In this document: positions 47,452 through 56,202 of the stretch, one piece after another
Layout: the number at the start of each line of letters is the position of its first letter
Numbering within the stretch: position 1 is the first letter of the stretch
Assembly (NCBI GenBank): GCA_016718265.1
Contig: JADKDZ010000001.1
Span: 434,001 to 498,000 of the forward strand
From: Uliginosibacterium sp.
GTDB lineage: Bacteria; Pseudomonadota; Gammaproteobacteria; Burkholderiales; Rhodocyclaceae
DNA length: 64,000 nt
Reading direction: 5' to 3'
Made by a program: the position numbers and the translations under genes
The notes under the pieces: generated by a model
Database searches by the model: none
Told to the model about the DNA's origin: nothing
Seen by the model: the letters and a program-made list of their open reading frames with translations, nothing else

Positions 47452-50145
47452 TCATACTTCCAGCGCCTTGCCCACAACCTCGGCGACGTCGCTCGACAGA
47501 TCGGCCTGGTCACGAATCCTTTCCAACTGCGCGCGCGCAAGGGCTTGGCGGCCCGAATCGAACTTGCGCCACCGGTCGAAACAGCGCGCAATCCGCGAGG
47601 CTACCTGAGGATTGATGGGATCAAGTTGCACGATGACATCGGCCGCGAGGCGATAACCGCTGCCGTCTGCAGCGTGGAAATGCTTGGGATTGGCCGCACA
47701 GAAAGCACGAACGAGCGCATACACCTTGTTTGGATTCCGGATGTCGAATGCCTCGTGCGTCATCAAGGCACGCACGTCTCTCACGGTATCCGGCAGTGCG
47801 GACGTGGCCTGAACCTGCAGCCATTTGTCGACCACCAGGGCTTCCGCTTTCCACTTCGAGTAAAAACTATCGAGCGCACTATGCCGCGCGGCAATATCGA
47901 GATTGGCGAGCAGGCTGAGCGCGGCTATCGTATCCGTCATGTTCGCGGCCTGCTCAAAGTGGCCAATCACGAGCGCTTGAGCGCCCGCATCGTCAAGCTC
48001 GGCCAGATAAGCCAGACACACGTTGCGTAACGCGCGCGCGCTCGCCTGGCGGCCTTCGGGCGAGTAGGGCTCATCGCGCTTGAGCTCAAGGTAGGCTGCC
48101 AGGAGAGGTTCGCGCAATGCGCGCGCCAGCGCTCGCTTCAAGCGGTTTCGCGCAGCGTGAATGGCGTCCGGATCGACGACCTCCATCTGCTCTGCAAGGT
48201 AGTTCTCCGACGGCAGTGCCATCGCTTCGGCCACCAACCCCGGATCGCCACCGTCAACAAACGCCGATCCGAGCAGGCGCGCCATGGCCAGCACGTAGTC
48301 GTGGGGAATCCAGTCCTCGCGCTCGGAGGTGCCGCGCTGACAGGCGGCGACGCCCGCGAGCAGGATGGACGTCGCCAGTTTCTGCCCGGCCTCCCAGCGA
48401 TTGACCGCATCGCTGTCATACGCCATGAGGTGAATCAGTTGTTCAGTTGTGTAGGGGTAGTCAAGCACCACTGGTGCTGAAAACCCCCGCAACAGAGAGA
48501 CGACAGGCTCTTCGGCAATATTCTCGAAGACAAAGGACTGATGCGCCTCTCTGAGATGCAGCACTAATTCCGTCTCGCCGCTGCGCGGCTCGCCTACGCA
48601 ATGCAGGGGGACCGGCCGGCCCGCCGGGTCCAGCAAACCGAGCACCAGCGGCAGGTGATACGGCCCACGCGGCTGGGGCCAGCCTTCCTTCTCCATTCTT
48701 TTTTCGTACGCCGTTGGCGGAAACCGCTGTTCAACCTCCAGCGTCAGTTGCCGCGCAGCAGCGTCAAAGCGGCTACGAACCACCAGTGTCGGCGTGCCCG
48801 CCTGGTTGTACCACCCCCTGAACTGAGCCAGGTCCAGCCCCGACGCATCCTGCATGGCGGCCACAAATTCTTCGCAGGTGACGGCTTGCCCGTCATGGCG
48901 CTGGAAGTAAAGATCCATCCCGCGCCGGAAAGCGTGGGTGCCGATCAGGGTGTGAATCATGCGGATGACTTCTGCACCCTTTTCATAGACCGTTGCGGTG
49001 TAGAAGTTGTTGATTTCGGCATAACTGGCGGGCCGGATGGGATGCGCCATCGGGCCGGCATCCTCCGGAAACTGCGCGGCGCGCAAGCCGCGGACTTCCT
49101 GAATGCGGGTGACGCCGCGCGAGTGCACATCCATGCCGAACTGCTGATCACGGAAGACTGTCAGCCCCTCCTTGAGTGACAGCTGGAACCAGTCACGACA
49201 GGTCACGCGGTTGCCCGTCCAGTTGTGAAAGTACTCGTGCGCCACAACGCGGTCGATGTTCTGGTAATCGGTATCTGTGGCAGTGTCCGGCCGGGCGAGT
49301 ACGTACTTGGTGTTGAAGATGTTGAGGCCTTTGTTTTCCATGGCCCCCATGTTGAAGTCGCCTACGGCAACAATCATGTAGTGATCGAGATCCATCTCCA
49401 GACCGAACACATCCTCGTCCCACTTCATCGACTTCTTGAGCGCGGCCATCGCGTGGTCGCACTGGTCAAGCTTGCCGGGTTCCACGTAGACGGCGCAACG
49501 CACACGACGTCCCGAGGTAGTGGTGTAGAAGTCCTCCAGCACTTCCAGCTTGGCGGCCACGCAGGCGAAGAGGTAGGCAGGCTTGGCGAAGGGATCTTCC
49601 CAGGTTGCCCAGTGGCGGCCATTCTCCTCATCCCCACTGGCGACCGGGTTACCGTTGGCCAGCAATACCGGGAAGTCCAGCTTGTCGGCATGCAGGGTAC
49701 ATAAGAACTTGGCCATCACGTCCGGCCGGTCCGGGTAAAACGTGATGCGCCGGAAACCTTGCGCCTCGCACTGCGTGAAGTAGCCATCTTTGGAGCGATA
49801 GAGCCCGGAGAGCTGCGTGTTCTCATCGGGCCGGATCCGCACCACGGTATCCAGCCTGAAGATGTCCGGCAGCCCGGTGAGCGTCAGGCACGCTTCGGTC
49901 AGCATGTACTCGCTTGCCCCAAGCACACGACCGTCTACCGCAACCGACTCCAGTTCAAGCGCTTCGCCATCCAGGACCAATTCGTGCACGAAGGCCAGCA
50001 GGTTACGCCGCACCTGCATGCTGCACTGGACGCGGGCAAAACCTTCGTGAATCGAGATATCCAGCGTTGTGCTGTCAACGAAGTAGGCCGGTGGGGTATA
50101 GTCCTTGAGGTAGATCGGGCGAGCAGGTGGGTTCATGTCAGTCAA
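47452..50145 (-). CDS. pepN: Aminopeptidase N
   Basis: An 897-residue M1-family zinc aminopeptidase of the cytoplasm. The exopeptidase motif GAMEN and the zinc site VVAHEYFHNWTGNRVTCRDW (HExxH plus the distal Glu) are intact at about residues 268-325. DFNMGAMENKGLNIFNTKYV and the C-terminal helical domain (EQLIHLMAYDSDAVNRWEAG, DTIAALSLLANLD) match the proteobacterial PepN of about 880-900 residues. It trims N-terminal residues during protein turnover. The start ATG 50145 has a short purine stretch upstream. Confidence 0.96.
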   Translation of the reverse strand: MTDMNPPARPIYLKDYTPPAYFVDSTTLDISIHEGFARVQCSMQVRRNLLAFVHELVLDGEALELESVAVDGRVLGASEYMLTEACLTLTGLPDIFRLDTVVRIRPDENTQLSGLYRSKDGYFTQCEAQGFRRITFYPDRPDVMAKFLCTLHADKLDFPVLLANGNPVASGDEENGRHWATWEDPFAKPAYLFACVAAKLEVLEDFYTTTSGRRVRCAVYVEPGKLDQCDHAMAALKKSMKWDEDVFGLEMDLDHYMIVAVGDFNMGAMENKGLNIFNTKYVLARPDTATDTDYQNIDRVVAHEYFHNWTGNRVTCRDWFQLSLKEGLTVFRDQQFGMDVHSRGVTRIQEVRGLRAAQFPEDAGPMAHPIRPASYAEINNFYTATVYEKGAEVIRMIHTLIGTHAFRRGMDLYFQRHDGQAVTCEEFVAAMQDASGLDLAQFRGWYNQAGTPTLVVRSRFDAAARQLTLEVEQRFPPTAYEKRMEKEGWPQPRGPYHLPLVLGLLDPAGRPVPLHCVGEPRSGETELVLHLREAHQSFVFENIAEEPVVSLLRGFSAPVVLDYPYTTEQLIHLMAYDSDAVNRWEAGQKLATSILLAGVAACQRGTSEREDWIPHDYVLAMARLLGSAFVDGGDPGLVAEAMALPSENYLAEQMEVVDPDAIHAARNRLKRALARALREPLLAAYLELKRDEPYSPEGRQASARALRNVCLAYLAELDDAGAQALVIGHFEQAANMTDTIAALSLLANLDIAARHSALDSFYSKWKAEALVVDKWLQVQATSALPDTVRDVRALMTHEAFDIRNPNKVYALVRAFCAANPKHFHAADGSGYRLAADVIVQLDPINPQVASRIARCFDRWRKFDSGRQALARAQLERIRDQADLSSDVAEVVGKALEV

Positions 50146-50337
50146 GGTGAAGAGTTTCCGGGCAATCGTAACCTGAATCTTGTGTAGCCAATATGTTTGC
50201 AGGCGGGTTTTGTTGTATTGGTAAAGAATGAGCTTTACGAGCCGGATTGATTTTTATCAAAATCCAGTACACACATCCGTGCCTAGACTCGAAGATCGTG
50301 CAACAGGCTGTGCGCCCTTCAGAAAGCGTGGTTATCC

Positions 50338-50751
50338 GTGAGAAAACTAAGTGTCCGCCTCAAACATCTCGCCCAGGAACATCAGGCGGTGATGCATTTC
50401 ATTTCTGCCATGCGGCAAGTGCGCCCCGAATCGGAGACTGATCTTCCTGAAGTCGCCAAACGTGTACGCCAGGTGTTTGCCTCGGACCTCGAACCCCACT
50501 TCGTCGAAGAAGAGCGCTATGCACTGCCGCTCTTGCGCGAGGCCGGCCACGAAGCGCTGGCTGACGAGGTGTTCTCGCAGCACGAGAAAATGCGCGCCAT
50601 GGACAAAGCGCTGGAACACCCCACGGCAACGATGCTGGTCGACTTCGTGCACATGCTCGAAAAGCACGTCGAGCTTGAAGAAAACGAAGTCTGGGACGTA
50701 CTCGACATCGCCCTCGCTGAGCAAGATCCGGGTGCCGCCCAAAACGCCTGA
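50338..50751 (+). CDS. Hemerythrin HHE-domain protein
   Basis: A 137-residue four-helix protein with a hemerythrin-type iron-binding pattern: LAQEHQAVMHFI (first His), EPHFVEEERYALPLL, FSQHEKMRAMDKAL and LEKHVELEENEVWDVL. Such proteins bind a di-iron centre and may sense or carry oxygen or handle nitrosative stress. The start is GTG 50338; an ATG lies 54 bases later inside the first helix. The 192 bases before it hold no recognised gene. Confidence 0.88.
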   Translation: MRKLSVRLKHLAQEHQAVMHFISAMRQVRPESETDLPEVAKRVRQVFASDLEPHFVEEERYALPLLREAGHEALADEVFSQHEKMRAMDKALEHPTATMLVDFVHMLEKHVELEENEVWDVLDIALAEQDPGAAQNA

Positions 50752-50770
50752 GTCTCGGCGCTAGGGTCAG

Positions 50771-50799
50771 AAAAAGCCCGCCACCGTGGCGGGCTTTTT
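50771..50799. terminator. Bidirectional intrinsic terminator
   Basis: AAAAAGCCCGCCA (50771-50783), loop CCG, TGGCGGGCTTTTT (50787-50799), a perfect 13-bp stem with A and T tracts at both ends. It separates the hemerythrin-like gene (+) from ackA (-). Confidence 0.92.
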
Positions 50800-50884
50800 G
50801 TTTTGCAGCGTTTCTGCAGGAACTGTTCCTGATCTTGCGCGGAGGCCGTCATCAGGATCCCGGCCGCTGAACGTGAATAAGCGC

Positions 50885-52084
50885 TTAGTTCAGGCCCAGC
50901 AGCGTCGTCGTATGGTGCGCAATCATCCATTCTTCATTGGTCGGAATCACTGCGACGGCGACCTTGCTGTCCGCGGCCTGGATACAAAGTGCCTTGCCAC
51001 GGATCTTGTTGAGTTCAGGATCAAGCTTGACGCCGGCCCAAGCCATCAACTCGCACACACGGTTGCGCACGAACTGGGAGTTCTCGCCAATCCCACCCGT
51101 AAAGACCAGTGCGTCCAGCCCGGCCGTTGCGACCATGAGCGAACCAATTTGCCGCGCCGCGCGGTAGCAGAACAGCTCAAGCGCCTCACGCGCTTCAGGC
51201 TTGTCGGAGGCCTCCAGCGTCCGCATGTCCTGGCTGATGCCGGATACACCCAGCAGCCCGGACTCCTTGTAAATGAAGCGGGTCAGGTCTTCCGCAGTGT
51301 AGCCGTGCTTGTCCATCAAATAGAGCAACACGCCGGGATCGATGTTGCCGGTGCGGGTGCCCATCATCAAGCCTTCAGCCGCCGTAAATCCCATCGACGT
51401 CGCCACGCACTTCTTCTCACGCAGCGCCGCCATCGATGCGCCATTGCCCATGTGCGCAATCACGACCCCGCCATTCCCGATCTGCTTGCCGAGCACGGAC
51501 TCCAGCTGACGCGAGATGTAGTCATAGGAAGAGCCATGGAAGCCGTAGCGGATAACGCCTTCCTCGGTGAACTTGCGCGGAATCGGATACACCTCCGACT
51601 GCCAGGGCTGCGTGCGATGAAACGCCGTATCAAAACACGCGACTTGCGGCAGGCTGGGGTATTTTTTTGCCAGCGCATACACCGGGCGGAGATTGTGCGG
51701 CTGATGCAGCGGGCCCAGCGGGACGAAGGTTTCCAGAACGGCCAGAACCTCAGGCGAAATCACGACCGGGGCACTGTACTTCTTGCCGCCGTGCAGCACG
51801 CGATGGCCAACCGCAGCCAGCTCAATGTGCTGATCCTCGATCCAGACAAGCAGCTTCTCCAGTGCCAGTTGTTGCTGATCTTCCAGGGAAGCGCCGTCCG
51901 GGGACTTGATGGTTGTCTCCAGCAAGACCTTGCCATCAAGGTCTTTGGCGACGAACTGGGTATTGGCACCAATGCCGTCAATCTGCCCACGGTAGACCGA
52001 GGGCGCATCTTGCGTCAGCGGCAAATTGAACACCGCAAATTTCAGGCTTGATGAGCCGGCGTTGATGATCAAGAGGGATTTCAT
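50885..52084 (-). CDS. ackA: Acetate kinase
   Basis: A 399-residue kinase interconverting acetyl phosphate plus ADP with acetate plus ATP. The phosphate loop LIINAGSSSLKFAVF opens the protein; GHRVLHGGKKYSAPV, VACFDTAFHRTQP (catalytic Asp), MGTRTGNIDPGVLLYLM and VFTGGIGENSQFVR follow. Start ATG 52084 (behind GGAGAAAA) overlaps the stop of the upstream fusion gene by four bases, so the two steps of the acetyl-CoA to acetate route are translationally coupled. Confidence 0.96.
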   Translation of the reverse strand: MKSLLIINAGSSSLKFAVFNLPLTQDAPSVYRGQIDGIGANTQFVAKDLDGKVLLETTIKSPDGASLEDQQQLALEKLLVWIEDQHIELAAVGHRVLHGGKKYSAPVVISPEVLAVLETFVPLGPLHQPHNLRPVYALAKKYPSLPQVACFDTAFHRTQPWQSEVYPIPRKFTEEGVIRYGFHGSSYDYISRQLESVLGKQIGNGGVVIAHMGNGASMAALREKKCVATSMGFTAAEGLMMGTRTGNIDPGVLLYLMDKHGYTAEDLTRFIYKESGLLGVSGISQDMRTLEASDKPEAREALELFCYRAARQIGSLMVATAGLDALVFTGGIGENSQFVRNRVCELMAWAGVKLDPELNKIRGKALCIQAADSKVAVAVIPTNEEWMIAHHTTTLLGLN

Positions 52085-53511
52085 TTTTTCTCCAACTTAT
52101 TAGCCGCCGCAAGGCGGTGAGCGACAAGACGCTTGACGATGGCACAGGACGCGGAGCGGGCTTCGGCGCGGTCCGCACGACTCGTCAACACAATGGGGAC
52201 ACGTGCCCCCAGAACCACGCCGGTCAGCAAGGCACCGGCCAGATATTCGAGCTGTTTGGCCAGCATGTTGCCGGACTCAAGATCGGGAACAACGAGAATA
52301 TCAGCGCGCCCGGCCACCTCGGACACGATGCCCTTGGTGCGCGCCGCAAAGGGCGATACAGCGTTGTCGAAAGCCAGCGGGCCATCGAGCTGGCCGCCCT
52401 TGATCTGGCCGCGGTCCGACATCTTGCAGAGCGCGGCTGCAACCAGGGTGGACGGAATCTTGGAGTTGATGGTCTCGACTGCCGACAGCAAGGCAACTCG
52501 CGGCAACGGGATGCTGATAGCATGCGCCAGATCGATGGCGTTCTGCACAATATCGACCATATCGGCCAGGTCTGGCTGAATATTGATCGCGGCGTCGGTA
52601 ATCAGCAGGGTGCGCGGGTAACGCGGCACTTCTGCGACGAAGACATGACTGATGCGGCGCGCCGTCCGAATCCCCGTCAGCTTGTTGACCACCTGACTCA
52701 TCAGCTCGTCGGTGTGCAAGCTCCCCTTCATCAAGGCGTCCACCTCACCCGCTCGCGCGAGCGCCACGGCACGCTCGGCCGACTCGACACTGTGCTCAGT
52801 GCTGATCAACTGCATGCCTTCGATGGATTCGCCAATCAGCTCGGCGGTTGCCCGGATCCGCGCCTCCGGGCCGACCAGCACCGGGATGATCAGCCCTTCT
52901 TTCATGGCCTGCAGTGCGCCTTTGAGGGACTCTGCATCGCAGGGGTGCGCCACCGCCACCTTGATCGCGGGCAAGCCGTCGCTCAAGGACAGCAGGTGTT
53001 CGTACCGCCGCTGCTTGTCCGTCACAGTCACCTCGGGCAGCTCGGCACGCGTTCGCCGGATCTTCTCCAGCGGCGCTGCGACCTCGGCCTCGCCTTCCAC
53101 GACCAGGATGCCCTCCTGATTCGTCACACTGCACGCAATCACAAGGTGCTTGCTGTCGGCAATCTTGCGGATACAGGTGAGCTTGACCGTGAGCGCGTCC
53201 CCGATATGCACGGCAGCCTTGAAACTCAGGTTTTGCGCGACATAGACGGTGCCGGGGCCGGGGAACTGATTTCCCAGCAATGCCGAGATGATCGCGCCGG
53301 AGAGCATGCCATGTGCGACCACTTCGCCAAAGTGGCTCTCCCGTGCGTACTGATCGTCCAGGTGGGAGGGGTTTACGTCACCCGAAACGACCGCAAAGAG
53401 CTGAATATCCTCGCGGTGCACGGTACGCGTCAGCGACGCGGAATCGCCCACTTTGATTTCATCGAAAGTGATATTTTCCAGCGTATCCAGCGAAGAAGAG
53501 ACGATATCCAT
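52081..53511 (-). CDS. Bifunctional MaoC-like hydratase / phosphate acetyl-(butyryl-)transferase fusion
   Basis: A 476-residue fusion. The N-terminal 140 residues are a MaoC-like hot-dog domain (GDVNPSHLDDQYARESHFGE and VAHGMLSGAIISALLGNQFP). Residues about 165-470 are a phosphotransacetylase/phosphotransbutyrylase (GPEARIRATAELIGESIEGM, DALMKGSLHTDELM, LLITDAAINIQPDL, KMSDRGQIKGGQLDGPLAFDNAVS). It converts acyl-CoA and phosphate to acyl phosphate, which AckA uses to make ATP; the MaoC part may hydrate enoyl-CoA or serve as a dehydratase-like module. Start ATG 53511 follows AAGGAG. Substrate chain length is undetermined. Confidence 0.9.
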   Translation of the reverse strand: MDIVSSSLDTLENITFDEIKVGDSASLTRTVHREDIQLFAVVSGDVNPSHLDDQYARESHFGEVVAHGMLSGAIISALLGNQFPGPGTVYVAQNLSFKAAVHIGDALTVKLTCIRKIADSKHLVIACSVTNQEGILVVEGEAEVAAPLEKIRRTRAELPEVTVTDKQRRYEHLLSLSDGLPAIKVAVAHPCDAESLKGALQAMKEGLIIPVLVGPEARIRATAELIGESIEGMQLISTEHSVESAERAVALARAGEVDALMKGSLHTDELMSQVVNKLTGIRTARRISHVFVAEVPRYPRTLLITDAAINIQPDLADMVDIVQNAIDLAHAISIPLPRVALLSAVETINSKIPSTLVAAALCKMSDRGQIKGGQLDGPLAFDNAVSPFAARTKGIVSEVAGRADILVVPDLESGNMLAKQLEYLAGALLTGVVLGARVPIVLTSRADRAEARSASCAIVKRLVAHRLAAANKLEKK

Positions 53512-53701
53512 GGACTTACTCCTTTTCAGAGCACGATCAATAATAACTATCGCCCGGCCTGTCCCGGGTGACGCATGTCAACGATTCCAGCGCCGATGAT
53601 GCATTGCAGCAAGAATCTGAAATTGGCACGAATGTTAAGATCTCGCAACTTTATTTCCCCCTCGTATCGCTCGGGGACCATTTCTTCAAGTGAGCCAGAC
53701 A

Positions 53702-55066
53702 ATGCAAATCGCGATTCTCGCCGCCGGCCAAGGCAAACGCATGAATTCCGCACGCCCGAAAGTGCTGCACCCCATTGCCGGTCGGCCCATCCTGGCACAC
53801 ATCCTTGATACCGCCAGAAGCCTGTCGCCGCGCAAGCTGTGCGTCGTGTATGGCCACGGTGGCGAACAGGTTCGCGCGGCCCTCGCAGCGCCGGATGTAC
53901 TCTGGGCACATCAAGCGCAACAGCTGGGCACTGGCCACGCCGTTGCGCAAGCCATGCCGCTGTTTGAGGATCAAGGCTCCGTGATGATCCTGATGGGTGA
54001 CGTCCCGCTCATCCGCCCTGCCACACTCGCTGCACTCGCTGCCGCGGCAGGCCCGGATCGCGTCGCCGTGCTCACGGTGCTGGCGACAGACCCCAAAGGT
54101 CTGGGCCGGATCGTCCGCGACGAGGCGGGCCGGGTTGTCCGGATTGTCGAAGACAAGGACGCAACGGCAGAGGAACGCGCCATCCGGGAAATCAATTCCG
54201 GCATCTTCTGCGTACCGGCGGGCCGACTGCGCGGCTGGCTGGGGAAACTCTCGAACCACAACGCACAGGGCGAGTACTACCTCCCTGACATCGTCGCGAT
54301 GGCGGTTGCAGAAGGAATCGAGGTCATCGCGCAGCAGACCGAGCATGAGTGGGAGACTTTGGGAATCAATACCAAGGCCCAGCTCGCGGCGCTGGAGCGC
54401 ATCCATCAGCACAATCTGGCCGCCGCCTTGCTCGACGCCGGCGTGACGATCCTTGACCCGGCACGCATCGATATCCGGGGCGAGCTGATCTGCGGCCGCG
54501 ATGTCGAAATCGACGTCGGCTGCGTATTCGAAGGACGCGTAGAGCTTGGCGATGACGTCAAATTGGGCGCCTACAGCGTGCTGCGCAATGTGAAAGTCGG
54601 CGCGGCCACCCGGGTGGCGCCGTTCTGCCATTTTGAAGACGCAGAGATCGGGCCATCCGGCGTGCTGGGGCCGTTTGCGCGCCTGCGCCCGGGCACCGTG
54701 CTGGCGGAAGATGTGCATATTGGCAACTTCGTCGAAGTCAAGAACAGCCAGATCGCCGCGCACTCGAAAGCCAATCACCTCGCCTATGTGGGCGATGCCA
54801 CCGTGGGAAGCCGCGTCAATATTGGCGCGGGAGCCATCACCTGCAATTACGACGGAGCGAACAAGCACCGCACGATCATCGAGGATGACGCCTTCATCGG
54901 CTCGGACACCCAGCTGGTCGCGCCAGTCCGGGTCGGCAAGGGTGCAACCATCGGTGCGGGGACAACACTCACGCGCGATGCACCCGCCGATGCGCTGACT
55001 GTCTCGCGCGCCCGCCAGACCAGCTTCACCGGCTGGCAGCGGCCGAAACGGCTGGACAAGAAGTGA
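53702..55066 (+). CDS. glmU: Bifunctional GlcNAc-1-phosphate uridyltransferase / GlcN-1-phosphate acetyltransferase
   Basis: A 454-residue GlmU, which acetylates glucosamine-1-phosphate and joins it to UTP for UDP-GlcNAc (peptidoglycan, LPS). The N-terminal Rossmann domain has ILAAGQGKRMNSARPKVLHP, LGTGHAVAQAMPLF and MGDVPLI; the left-handed beta-helix (about 230-454) has NFVEVKNSQIAAHSKANHLA with the catalytic His and NIGAGAITCNYDGANKHRT. ATG 53702 is used; a GTG at 53690 would add four residues. glmS does not follow; a LacI-type gene does. Confidence 0.95.
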   Translation: MQIAILAAGQGKRMNSARPKVLHPIAGRPILAHILDTARSLSPRKLCVVYGHGGEQVRAALAAPDVLWAHQAQQLGTGHAVAQAMPLFEDQGSVMILMGDVPLIRPATLAALAAAAGPDRVAVLTVLATDPKGLGRIVRDEAGRVVRIVEDKDATAEERAIREINSGIFCVPAGRLRGWLGKLSNHNAQGEYYLPDIVAMAVAEGIEVIAQQTEHEWETLGINTKAQLAALERIHQHNLAAALLDAGVTILDPARIDIRGELICGRDVEIDVGCVFEGRVELGDDVKLGAYSVLRNVKVGAATRVAPFCHFEDAEIGPSGVLGPFARLRPGTVLAEDVHIGNFVEVKNSQIAAHSKANHLAYVGDATVGSRVNIGAGAITCNYDGANKHRTIIEDDAFIGSDTQLVAPVRVGKGATIGAGTTLTRDAPADALTVSRARQTSFTGWQRPKRLDKK

Positions 55067-55145
55067 GTCCGATCCGCAATGCCAACCTGCTTGGCAGACA
55101 TGCGCACCCGCGACACGATTGAAGCGCCGCACCGCACACGACCCT

Positions 55146-56177
55146 ATGTCGCACAGTCTCGACGCTCCGCTACCACCTGAGAACATCACCCTGGAGGTCG
55201 TTGCGAAGGTCGCAGGGGTTTCGCCTGCCACCGTATCGCGCATCCTGAATGGCTCCGCACGGGTCAGCGACCGCAAGCGTAGTGCCGTCATGGCGGCCAT
55301 CAAAACGCTGAACTACCGACCGAACGCGCTCGCGCGCGGGCTGGCGCAAGGGCGCACCAACAGCATCGGAGTCTTGACGCAGGACATCGCCAGCCCTTTC
55401 TACGGCGAGGCCTTGCGGGGCGTGGAAGACGCGCTCGCCGGCACGGGCATGATCCCGCTGTTTGCCAGTGGTCACTGGCGACTGGAAGACGAAATCGAGC
55501 GGATGGAGCATTTGCTGTCGCGTCGCGTTGACGGCGTCATCGTGCTGACCGGAAAACTGTCGGATGCCCAAATCGAAGCTTATGCCAAAGTCGTTCCCAT
55601 CGTCGTCACCGGACGGCACATGCAGAGCGAACAGGTGACCAGCCTGAGTATCGACAACAGCCTGGGCGCGTACATTGCCACACGCCACCTCATCGAATAC
55701 GGCCACACTCGCATCGCGCACGTAGCCGGGCCGGCCGACCACATCGATGCACTCAGCCGGCTCAAAGGCTACCGCGACGCTTTGGTGGAAGCGGGCATCG
55801 CCTTCGACCCCGAACTGGTGGCCCACGCCGATTTTCATGAGCCAGGCGGGGTTCTGGCCATCCACCAGCTGCTCGCCACACGCAAGACCTTCAGCGCCGT
55901 CTTTGCGGCAAATGATCAGACTGCCTTTGGCATCCAGCTCGCCTTGTCACGCCATGGCATCCGGGTGCCCGACGAAATCTCGGTGGTCGGCTTTGACGAC
56001 CTGCCCGTCTCCAGCTACATGATTCCGCCGCTGACCACCATCCGCCAGCCCGTGTACGAAATGGGGGTGGCCTCGGCCAAGGCGCTGGTCGCGATGATTA
56101 CCGGTCAGCCCTATACGCCCCAGCTCGCCCCGCCCGAACTGATCGTCCGGGCCTCCTCGAAGCTATTGCGCCGTTGA
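55146..56177 (+). CDS. LacI family transcriptional regulator
   Basis: A 343-residue repressor-type protein. The helix-turn-helix and hinge lie at about residues 18-68 (EVVAKVAGVSPATVSRILNG and ALARGLAQG), and a periplasmic-binding-like effector domain follows (SIGVLTQDIASPFYGEALRG, FAANDQTAFGIQLALSRHGI, VVGFDDLPVSSYMIPPLTTI). The effector, probably a sugar, is unknown. ATG 55146 is chosen; an in-frame ATG at 55119 adds nine residues. It is 79 bases after glmU. The closest possible sugar-related target in the window is the GH9 gene at 61778, but this is only proximity. Confidence 0.9.
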   Translation: MSHSLDAPLPPENITLEVVAKVAGVSPATVSRILNGSARVSDRKRSAVMAAIKTLNYRPNALARGLAQGRTNSIGVLTQDIASPFYGEALRGVEDALAGTGMIPLFASGHWRLEDEIERMEHLLSRRVDGVIVLTGKLSDAQIEAYAKVVPIVVTGRHMQSEQVTSLSIDNSLGAYIATRHLIEYGHTRIAHVAGPADHIDALSRLKGYRDALVEAGIAFDPELVAHADFHEPGGVLAIHQLLATRKTFSAVFAANDQTAFGIQLALSRHGIRVPDEISVVGFDDLPVSSYMIPPLTTIRQPVYEMGVASAKALVAMITGQPYTPQLAPPELIVRASSKLLRR

Positions 56178-56202
56178 GCAGGGAGGCTCGCCGGCACCTG
56201 GT

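Noticed and set aside
53651..55303. 550-codon open frame on the minus strand
   Set aside because: Antisense of glmU and the LacI-type gene start.
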